Source: Bacteroides sp. UBA7335
Lineage (GTDB): Bacteria; Bacteroidota; Bacteroidia; Bacteroidales; Bacteroidaceae
NCBI GenBank assembly: GCA_002471185.1
Contig: DKPL01000034.1
Coordinates: 1,922-22,660, forward strand
DNA: 20,739 nt
Direction: 5' to 3'
The position numbers and the translations under genes were made by a program. How positions within the stretch are numbered: position 1 is the stretch's first letter; each line of letters opens with the position of its first letter. This document shows, one piece after another, positions 1 through 6,890 of this stretch. A model generated the notes under the pieces. The model was not told the DNA's origin, ran no database searches, and worked only from the letters and a program-made list of their open reading frames with translations.

Positions 1-237
1 TTTGATGGTGGTTTCATCTTCAGGCTGGTGTATATAGTTGAAAAAACGATATCCATCATATTTGTTTAATCCAAATTCAGTTGCAATCCATATAAAGCCT
101 TGCTTATCTTGAAAAAGCTGATTTATGAGACTGCTAGATAACTCCTTATCTGAAGAATAATATCGACCAATTTGTGCATTAACTGATGATAAACAAATAG
201 ATATATAAAATATAAATAGATATATTTTTGAATTCAT
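1..237 (-). CDS. Hybrid two-component system regulator (HTCS), N-terminal fragment
   Basis: The minus strand reads open from an ATG at 237 down to the window edge, giving 79 codons without a stop; the rest of the gene lies outside. The first ~22 residues form a signal peptide with a hydrophobic core and a likely cleavage after VNA (residue 21). Residues ~30-75 match the first blade of a two-component-regulator beta-propeller (Reg_prop): SSSLINQLFQDKQGFIWIAT followed by GLNKYDG. In full-length HTCS proteins such propellers form a periplasmic sugar sensor, followed by a histidine kinase, a receiver and an AraC-type DNA-binding domain; none of these later parts can be seen here. It is divergent from a xylan PUL, so it is probably the local activator responding to a xylo-oligosaccharide (inference). 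A ligand-binding SusR-like or one-component regulator is less likely given the Reg_prop motif. Confidence 0.9.
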   Translation of the reverse strand, partial: MNSKIYLFIFYISICLSSVNAQIGRYYSSDKELSSSLINQLFQDKQGFIWIATEFGLNKYDGYRFFNYIHQPEDETTIK

Positions 238-266
238 GTCTTTGTGATAGTATTAAAAAGTGTTGA

Positions 267-275
267 GCAAAAATA
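267..275 (-). promoter_or_regulatory. Candidate -7 box for the divergent regulator gene
   Basis: Read on the minus strand, this is TATTTTTGC, a full match to the Bacteroides -7 consensus TAnnTTTGC. It would place the transcript start near 258-263, about 20-25 bases ahead of the regulator start codon at 237. No clear TTTG (-33) element sits at the expected distance. The region is very AT-rich, so a chance match is possible. Confidence 0.45.
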
Positions 276-300
276 ATTATTCGATATAAATAAACCTAAT

Positions 301-405
301 ATATTGTTTCTTATTTTCCTAGTATTAATAATGTTACATCCTGAATAATGTTTGTAACATACAAACAAGTGATGTAACATTATTAGGTAACATAGGAAAC
401 AATAT
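301..405. repeat. Nested inverted repeats in the regulator/susC intergenic region
   Basis: Three sets of inverted repeats share nearly the same centre. The outer arms are ATATTGTTTC (301-310) and its complement at 396-405. The middle arms are a perfect 15-bp pair at 326-340 and 371-385 (TAATAATGTTACATC and complement). The inner pair is TGTTTGTA (349-356) and TACAAACA (360-367) with a 3-base loop. The structure lies upstream of the predicted susC promoter, so it would not be in the susC transcript. It is more likely a protein-binding palindrome than an RNA hairpin (inference). Confidence 0.8.
331..391. promoter_or_regulatory. Candidate regulator-binding array ahead of susC (TGTAAC boxes)
   Basis: The hexamer TGTAAC occurs at 353-358 and 373-378, and inverted as GTTACA at 333-338, so the three centres are exactly 20 bp apart. 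A fourth, one-base variant (GGTAAC) lies at 386-391. The same hexamer occurs three times at 21-bp spacing before the second transcription unit (9284-9331). Spacing of two helical turns fits binding along one face of DNA, as expected for an AraC-type dimer or tandem dimers. Assigning it to the divergent HTCS is inference. Confidence 0.6.
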
Positions 406-431
406 AAAAAACATAAATTAATATTTAGTAC

Positions 432-440
432 TAATTTTGC
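432..440 (+). promoter_or_regulatory. -7 box of the susC operon promoter
   Basis: TAATTTTGC matches the Bacteroides -7 consensus TAnnTTTGC exactly. The sequence TTTTGCTTAAGT (435-446) recurs identically at the second operon's promoter (9366-9377). No TTTG -33 element is seen about 19-23 bp upstream, which fits activator dependence. The predicted transcript start is about 444-449, giving a leader of roughly 125-130 bases before the susC ATG. I see no riboswitch or clear attenuator in that leader, only a weak 7-bp inverted repeat (441-447 with 464-470). Confidence 0.6.
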
Positions 441-575
441 TTAAGTAAAATAGAGTTGTTTAATACTTAATTTAATCTTTCTATGAAAAGTAATTAATCA
501 TTTTATTTTCGTTTTTACGTTATCCTTATTTTTAAGAAAGAGAGTTTTATTGTTATTCATTAAACTAATTTCATT

Positions 576-3500
576 ATGAAATGCACAAATCAATTAATTA
601 AACCTATCAGGTTATTATTTCTTTTTTGCCTGATTCCTATCTGGGCATTTTCGCAAGATATCGTGGTGAACGGTGTGGTCAAAGATCAATCCGGAGAGCC
701 TATTATTGGTGCGAGCGTTGTACAAAGAGGTACAAACAATGGTGTTGTTTCCAATTTAGATGGCGAATTTAGAATTAAATTACCTTCTAACAGTGTAATT
801 GAAGTATCTTTTGTAGGGTATAAAAAGGTTGAGATACCAGTGAATGGAAAAAGTCAGCTTATAATTACCTTAAAAGAAGACACAGAATTACTTGATGAAG
901 TTGTAGTAGTAGGATATGGACAAATGAAACGTTCAGATTTAACTGGTTCTGTTGTATCAGTCAATGATGCGGCAATCAAAAAGTCGGTTCCAACCTCAAT
1001 CGATCAAGTGTTGGAAGGACGTGCTGCTGGTGTGATGATCCAAGCAAATTCAGGAACTCCAGGTGCGAGTTCTGCAATACGTATTCGTGGTGTCAATTCA
1101 CTAAACTCAACCAATCAACCTATTTTTGTGATTGACGGTGTTGTTGTTGATTCAACCTCAGACGATGAGACTAGTAATCCATTATCTAGCATTAATCCTT
1201 CGGATATTGTTTCGATGGATGTATTAAAAGATGCTTCAGCAACCGCTATTTATGGTGCTAGGGCCTCAAATGGTGTAATTATGTTAACTACCCGTCGCGG
1301 TCAAGCTGGTATTGCTACAATTACTTATGATAGTTATTATGGTTGGCAATCTATGCCCAAACAACTTGATATGATGAACCTTCAAGAGTATGCCATTCAT
1401 CATAATGCTCGTGCAGAAGCTGGAATTGTGACTCAAAGTAGTGCCTTTGTTCGTCCTGACATGTTAGGAATGGGTACAAATTGGCAAGATGAGCTATTTA
1501 GAAATGCATTTACTATGGGACAGAATTTATCGATTTCAGGAGGATGTGAGTCTGTAACATATGCCATTAGCGGTGGCTATTTAGATCAAAATGGTATTGC
1601 TATTGGTTCTGGCTTTAAACGTTTATCTCTTCGTTCTAATATTGACGCACAAATGAAAAAATGGCTTAAAGGTGGTATTAACTTCTCTTTAGCCGATTCA
1701 AAGCAACGTGTAGGTACAGATCAAGATGTGATAATGAATGCCTTAAAACAACAGCCATCTGTTGCTGTTTCAAATGCTGATGGCTCATTTGATGGCCCAG
1801 ATGATGTTTGGATGCCGGTTAATTCGGTTGCTTTGGCATCTATTCGCGAGAATTATAATAAGAAAGTAAACTTCCGTACAAATGTATATTTAGAAGCCAC
1901 AATTATTGATGGATTAAAACTAAAGACTGAGCTTAGTGCAGATTATAATATCAATAAATTCTATTATTATGAGCCTGATTATCAGTTTGGTGTTCTTGAA
2001 AATAACACACGTACAAGTAAATGGACAGCTGTTAATACAAAATACTGGAGTTGGAGAAACTTTGTGACTTATGATAAGGCATTTTTAAAGAAGAATTATA
2101 TTCAAGCCATGATTGGTCAAGAAATGAGTCATTCTCATTGGGAAAGTCAAACAAGTGCTGCAACAGGTTTTCTTTCTAATTCAGCTCATGACCCTAGTGC
2201 TGGTGATGTGACAAAATCAAGTGGAACAGGTACTAAAACAAATAGCTCTCTTCTGTCTTATTTTGGTCGTGCATTCTACTCTTACGACGATCGTTATTTA
2301 ATAACTGGAACTCTTCGTCGTGACGGATCATCTAAATTTGCTAAAGGCAATCGATGGGGATGGTTCCCATCTGCTGCTGTAGCTTGGAAAGTAAGCAATG
2401 AGAAGTTTTTGAAAGATAATGATATCTTAAATAATTTGAAACTACGTTTTGGATGGGGAGCTACTGGAAATCAAAATGTTGAAAATTGGGCTTATATGGC
2501 TTTACTTTCATCGAAAACAACTCCATGGGGTACCGGTGTGTTAAATGGAAATACTGCAAATCCTAATTTAAAATGGGAAACTACTTATTCGTCTAATATT
2601 GGTCTGGATGTTAACTTACTTGGAAATCGTATCGAGTTTATTGCGGATTTTTATTATAAAAAAACTAAAGACTTACTGCTTCAACTTCCCTTACCTTCCT
2701 ATTTAGGCTCTGCTGGACACGGTGCTGCTTCAAACCCATGGGCGAATGTTGGATCACTGCGAAATAAAGGTGTTGAATTTACTTTAAATACAGTCAATAT
2801 AGATCGTAAAGGAGTTCAATGGCGATCAAATTTGGTATTCTCTTTGAATCGTAATAAAGTGTTGAGTCTAGATACAGAAAGCGCTTCTATTGAAAAAACA
2901 TTTAGCGTAGGTGATGATAATAATGTAGTAACTCGTACTGTTGTTGGACAACCTATTGGGCAATTCTGGGGATATAAAGTTATTGGTCGTTTTGATAAAG
3001 GTGAAGACTTCTATTATAAAGATGGTAATGGTAATGTAAAACCTGTAGCAATTCCTGAAGGATCAGCTATTGAAGAAGGTAAAACATGGATTGGAGATTA
3101 TATTTTTGCTGATCTTAATGGGGATGGAGTTATAAATAATAGTGACTGTACTTTTATAGGTAATCCAGAACCTAAATTTACTTGGGGATTTGGAAATACT
3201 GTTTCTTGGAAAGGTTTTGATCTCACTATATTTTTATCAGGATCTTACGGTAATGATGTGTTAAATTATAATCGCCGTTGGATAGAAAATGTTAGAGTGA
3301 ATAGTAATTTATTGAAAAGTGCAGCTAACTACGCTGTTGTAGAACTTATTGATCCTAATGGTCCTAATGATTTTCGTAATCTATACGTATCTAATGCGGG
3401 AAGAACTAAACTACCAAGACTTTCTGCATCAACTACCAATGCAAACAACCGTGTAAGTGATTTATATATAGAAGATGGTTCTTACATTCGTATACAAAAT

Positions 3501-3722
3501 ATTTCATTAGGCTATACTTTCCCTAGAAAGTGGATAAATAAGATTTGCTTGCAAAATCTTAAGGTTTATATGAATTTACAAAACGTATATACTTGGACAA
3601 ACTATTCGGGATTAGATCCTGAAGTTGGATGTATGTATGGTGATGCATTAATGAGCGGGTTGGATTATGGTCGTTATCCTTCACCACGTATGTATACCTT
3701 TGGTTTAAATGTTTCATTCTAA
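576..3722 (+). CDS. SusC-like TonB-dependent outer-membrane transporter (xylan PUL)
   Basis: This 1048-residue protein is a SusC/RagA-family transporter that imports oligosaccharides across the outer membrane using TonB energy. Residues 1-26 are a signal peptide ending AFS before Gln27. Residues ~30-100 form a carboxypeptidase-regulatory-like beta-sandwich (VNGVVKDQSGEPIIGASV). The SusC family signature LDEVVVVGYG follows at ~105-115, then the plug domain (~120-235, with MDVLKDASATAIYGARASNG). The rest is the beta-barrel, ending in an aromatic residue (LNVSF) as is usual for outer-membrane barrels. The length is normal for the family. It is the first gene of unit 1, 18 bases ahead of its SusD partner. 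It corresponds to XusA of described xylan clusters by position; the xylo-oligosaccharide substrate is inferred from the neighbours. Confidence 0.96.
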   Translation: MKCTNQLIKPIRLLFLFCLIPIWAFSQDIVVNGVVKDQSGEPIIGASVVQRGTNNGVVSNLDGEFRIKLPSNSVIEVSFVGYKKVEIPVNGKSQLIITLKEDTELLDEVVVVGYGQMKRSDLTGSVVSVNDAAIKKSVPTSIDQVLEGRAAGVMIQANSGTPGASSAIRIRGVNSLNSTNQPIFVIDGVVVDSTSDDETSNPLSSINPSDIVSMDVLKDASATAIYGARASNGVIMLTTRRGQAGIATITYDSYYGWQSMPKQLDMMNLQEYAIHHNARAEAGIVTQSSAFVRPDMLGMGTNWQDELFRNAFTMGQNLSISGGCESVTYAISGGYLDQNGIAIGSGFKRLSLRSNIDAQMKKWLKGGINFSLADSKQRVGTDQDVIMNALKQQPSVAVSNADGSFDGPDDVWMPVNSVALASIRENYNKKVNFRTNVYLEATIIDGLKLKTELSADYNINKFYYYEPDYQFGVLENNTRTSKWTAVNTKYWSWRNFVTYDKAFLKKNYIQAMIGQEMSHSHWESQTSAATGFLSNSAHDPSAGDVTKSSGTGTKTNSSLLSYFGRAFYSYDDRYLITGTLRRDGSSKFAKGNRWGWFPSAAVAWKVSNEKFLKDNDILNNLKLRFGWGATGNQNVENWAYMALLSSKTTPWGTGVLNGNTANPNLKWETTYSSNIGLDVNLLGNRIEFIADFYYKKTKDLLLQLPLPSYLGSAGHGAASNPWANVGSLRNKGVEFTLNTVNIDRKGVQWRSNLVFSLNRNKVLSLDTESASIEKTFSVGDDNNVVTRTVVGQPIGQFWGYKVIGRFDKGEDFYYKDGNGNVKPVAIPEGSAIEEGKTWIGDYIFADLNGDGVINNSDCTFIGNPEPKFTWGFGNTVSWKGFDLTIFLSGSYGNDVLNYNRRWIENVRVNSNLLKSAANYAVVELIDPNGPNDFRNLYVSNAGRTKLPRLSASTTNANNRVSDLYIEDGSYIRIQNISLGYTFPRKWINKICLQNLKVYMNLQNVYTWTNYSGLDPEVGCMYGDALMSGLDYGRYPSPRMYTFGLNVSF

Positions 3723-3740
3723 TTTAAAAATTGAAAAACA

Positions 3741-5453
3741 ATGAAAAATAAATATATTTATATATCAATCTTGCTTACAAGTCTGGCTCTTAGTAGTTGC
3801 GAAGATTTTCTTGATCAGGAAAATACTACAAGCTTGAATCAAGAAACTTTTTTTGATTCGGATGAGGCAGTTGCAGCAGCTACAGCTCCATTATACAACT
3901 ATGTATCGGCTACTTTTAATGAAAAGTTTTATTATGGAATGGGAGATGGACGTGCAAATAATATTACAGCACAATGGTCATCTTACATTTATCCATATAC
4001 CAATATGAATGAAACCTCGTTGAGTGAGGGACTTGATGGGGCTTGGGGATCTCTTTATTCTGTTGTGGCACAATCTAATAACACGATTAATAATATTAAA
4101 ACCTATTCTGCTGCAACTGTTAGTGAATCTGCTAAGCTGCAAGGTATAGCAGAAGCTCGTTTTATGCGCGGAACTGCTTATTGGTACTTGGGCTCATTGT
4201 GGGGAGCTGCTATTATTTATGAAAACACTTCAACTCTAGTCAATAATTATGTTATACCAGCTAATCCTCGTGCTGATGTCTTTGAATTTGCCATTCGTGA
4301 TCTAGAATATGCAGCTAAATACTTACCTAAAAGTGCCTCTGTCAAAGGACGTCTGACACAAGCTAGTGCCTATGGAATGTTATCTCGTGTTTATTTATCA
4401 ATGGCTGGAATTACTACTGATGGTACTTATAATGGTTCTAATTTAGCAACTGACTTTAATCGAGGAACACGCAATGTTTATTACTTAGATCTTGCTAAAA
4501 AGGCTGCTTTGCAAGTGCTAAATAATACAGCTTATGGCTTAATGGATAATTATGGTGATCTATTTGCTATAGAAAATAATAATTGTAAAGAGGTTCTTTT
4601 CCAACTACAATGGTTACAAGGTTCTACTGATGCTATTGGTTGGGGATGTAATCAGGCTATTACTGCTTTCTTTGGTTGGTCTACTATGGTATCAGATGGA
4701 ACGAATTGGGGTGGTGCGACATGTTGCTCGTGGGATTTATTTTCGGAATATGATTCTCAGGATGCTATCCGTAAACATTATTCAGTGGCTAGTTATGGTG
4801 AATTCTATCCAGAGGTGTACACAAAAGGAGGAGGTTATACTTACGGTGTGACCGAAACTGCTAGTACAAATGGCGCAAATATAAAGAAGTATGTTGTGGG
4901 CACCAATGAAGATAACGGTATTAGTTATAAACAAAGTAGTGGAATTAACACGCATATGTTGCGTGTAGCCGAGGTTTATTTAAATTTAGCCGAAGCCATT
5001 TTAGGTAATGAGCTTACAACTTCAGATGCTACAGCTTTATATTACTATAATGAAGTTCGTAAGCGTGCTGGAATGCCAACGAAGTCAATTATCGGATACG
5101 AAGATTTACGTTATGAGCGCCGCATTGAATTTGCTTTCGAAGGACAATATTGGTTTGATTTGATTCGTCGTGCTTACTATAAGCAACAAGAAGTTATAAA
5201 CTATATGAATAATCAGAATAGAAATGCTGGTTATTCGTATAATTCAGATCTTTCCGAATATGAAATTAGCTCATCTTATGTTGCTCCAGGCAAAGGAGTA
5301 GCTACGGCTACTGCTAAAAGTTTTACTTTACCTGTGTCTGATGTTGATCAAAATAAGAATCATTATCTGAAATCAAATGCAAATGGAGAACTCGAAACTA
5401 TAGCTTATGTTTTTGAAGCTAAGGAAGTTAATACGGAGGATTTATATAACTAA
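3741..5453 (+). CDS. SusD-like nutrient-binding lipoprotein
   Basis: This 570-residue protein belongs to the SusD/RagB family, the surface lid that captures glycans for the SusC pore. The signal sequence ends in a lipobox (LALSSC) with the lipidated Cys at residue 20, followed by acidic residues (CEDFLDQEN) that fit the Bacteroidetes surface-export signal. The N-terminal text (EDFLDQENTTSLNQETFFDS) is typical of the family. The helical core carries TPR-like segments (AEARFMRGTAYWYL, HMLRVAEVYLNLAEA). The C-terminal family motif LRYERRIEFAFEGQYWFDLIR sits around residues 455-475. It lies 18 bases after susC and 19 bases before the glycan-binding protein, in one operon. Xylan specificity is inferred from context (XusB position). 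Confidence 0.96.
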   Translation: MKNKYIYISILLTSLALSSCEDFLDQENTTSLNQETFFDSDEAVAAATAPLYNYVSATFNEKFYYGMGDGRANNITAQWSSYIYPYTNMNETSLSEGLDGAWGSLYSVVAQSNNTINNIKTYSAATVSESAKLQGIAEARFMRGTAYWYLGSLWGAAIIYENTSTLVNNYVIPANPRADVFEFAIRDLEYAAKYLPKSASVKGRLTQASAYGMLSRVYLSMAGITTDGTYNGSNLATDFNRGTRNVYYLDLAKKAALQVLNNTAYGLMDNYGDLFAIENNNCKEVLFQLQWLQGSTDAIGWGCNQAITAFFGWSTMVSDGTNWGGATCCSWDLFSEYDSQDAIRKHYSVASYGEFYPEVYTKGGGYTYGVTETASTNGANIKKYVVGTNEDNGISYKQSSGINTHMLRVAEVYLNLAEAILGNELTTSDATALYYYNEVRKRAGMPTKSIIGYEDLRYERRIEFAFEGQYWFDLIRRAYYKQQEVINYMNNQNRNAGYSYNSDLSEYEISSSYVAPGKGVATATAKSFTLPVSDVDQNKNHYLKSNANGELETIAYVFEAKEVNTEDLYN

Positions 5454-5472
5454 ACTTTAAATTAATATAGAT

Positions 5473-6867
5473 ATGAAAAGATTAAATTATATAAGACTGT
5501 TGTGTGCAGTAATTATTAGTGTTGGGTTTGTAGCCTGTAATGATGATGATGTAACAATTAGTCAGAGCACCCCAATTAATGTAAAACAGATTTATTTGGA
5601 AGATTATAAGTCTATTGTACCTGACCGTCCAGTTGATTTTGCTCGTTTAGGGCAACTCATTCGTATAGAAGGTGAAGGATTTCTGGGTTTGAAGAAACTT
5701 TATATTAATGGATATGATACCTATTTCAACGTAGCTTATATTACCAATCAGTCGATGTTGGTAAGTATCCATTCTAAAACTCCAGTTGTAGATGCTGAAG
5801 ATGATGTAAGAAATATTATTCGTTTTGTAAAAGATAAAACAGAAACTTCTTATTCATTTATTATTCGTTCTGCTTCTCCTACTATTAGTAGTGTAAGCAA
5901 TACCTTACCTCAAGCAGGTGAAAAAGTAATTGTCTACGGAAATGGTTTGCATGAAACATCATCTGTGACTTTGCCTGATGGAAGTATTGTATCAGAAGTC
6001 GAAAGTGATGAAGATGGTGAGTGGTATTCATTTATTATGCCTTCAGGGATTACAGCTGGTGGCTCAGTTTATTCAGAAGGAGCCAATGGAATTGCAGCAA
6101 CTCCGGCTTATTTTAATTATACTGATTGTATGATATTAGATTTCGATGGTAAAGGTGATCAGGGTTATTGGAGTTGGAGTGAAACGGGCTCAATGATCAA
6201 TGATGATGACTTGGTTGATGATCCTGCAAATACTGGTCGCGGCAAATGTGTACCAATTATTCCTGAACGTTTGATTAAAAGTGGTGGTATTGCTGCAGGA
6301 AAAACACGTGCTACTGAGTGTTGGACAGCAGGAACAGGCAATGAATTGGATGATTGGAGTCGGATGTACGATTATATTCCAGCTAATACACCACTTACAG
6401 ATGTTGCCATTCAATTTGATGTTTACGTTCCCGAGATATGGGTTGGATCGGGACATATTCAAATCTGCTTATTCAACAACTTTAATTATGGTGGTATAGG
6501 TTCCGATGATGATGCTGATAATAAACAGGCAGCATTTTATGTGCCATGGATAGAGAATGGTGCAACAGTACCTTTTATGACAACAGGTTGGCAAACTGTA
6601 ACTATTCCATTTAGTCAAATGGGAAAATATGCTGCAGCTATTGCCGATAAAGAAGTTACAGATCCTACATTTCAAACTGTAGTTGACGACCGTAACGCTG
6701 CTACTTACAAGAATTTTGGGATGGGGTTTGTAAATACCGATTTCACTTTAGAAGGTGTTGAGGTAACTGCTGTTACATGTGCTCCAAGAATTTATTTGGA
6801 TAATTGGCGTGTAGTGCCTTGCTCGAGTATTTCAATCTCTGATTTCAACGATGACGTAACTGAATAA
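5473..6867 (+). CDS. Surface glycan-binding lipoprotein with IPT/TIG domains (SGBP-B type)
   Basis: This 464-residue lipoprotein probably binds xylan at the cell surface. The lipobox FVAC puts the lipidated Cys at residue 22, followed by NDDD, a typical surface-export signal. Residues ~35-133 and ~134-216 look like two IPT/TIG immunoglobulin-like folds (GQLIRIEGEGFLGLKKLYING; SPTISSVSNTLPQAGEKVIVYGNGL). Residues ~218-455 resemble the C-terminal glycan-binding beta-sandwich of this family, starting LDFDGKGDQG and rich in Trp and Tyr. There is no catalytic signature. The order susC-susD-SGBP-GH10 matches known Bacteroidetes xylan loci. The fold call is from sequence pattern only, and the ligand is inferred. 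Confidence 0.88.
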   Translation: MKRLNYIRLLCAVIISVGFVACNDDDVTISQSTPINVKQIYLEDYKSIVPDRPVDFARLGQLIRIEGEGFLGLKKLYINGYDTYFNVAYITNQSMLVSIHSKTPVVDAEDDVRNIIRFVKDKTETSYSFIIRSASPTISSVSNTLPQAGEKVIVYGNGLHETSSVTLPDGSIVSEVESDEDGEWYSFIMPSGITAGGSVYSEGANGIAATPAYFNYTDCMILDFDGKGDQGYWSWSETGSMINDDDLVDDPANTGRGKCVPIIPERLIKSGGIAAGKTRATECWTAGTGNELDDWSRMYDYIPANTPLTDVAIQFDVYVPEIWVGSGHIQICLFNNFNYGGIGSDDDADNKQAAFYVPWIENGATVPFMTTGWQTVTIPFSQMGKYAAAIADKEVTDPTFQTVVDDRNAATYKNFGMGFVNTDFTLEGVEVTAVTCAPRIYLDNWRVVPCSSISISDFNDDVTE

Positions 6868-6890
6868 TAGAAACAATTAAAAATAACGAT

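Noticed and set aside
447..575. Riboswitch or attenuator in the long susC leader
   Set aside because: Only a weak AT-only 7-bp inverted repeat (441-447 with 464-470) and a 4-codon ORF are visible, with no conserved riboswitch core.
6190..6462. 90-codon minus-strand frame inside the glycan-binding protein gene
   Set aside because: It is a shadow of the real gene, with a composition (many Cys, Asn, Ile, Thr) typical of antisense translation and no signal or domain.
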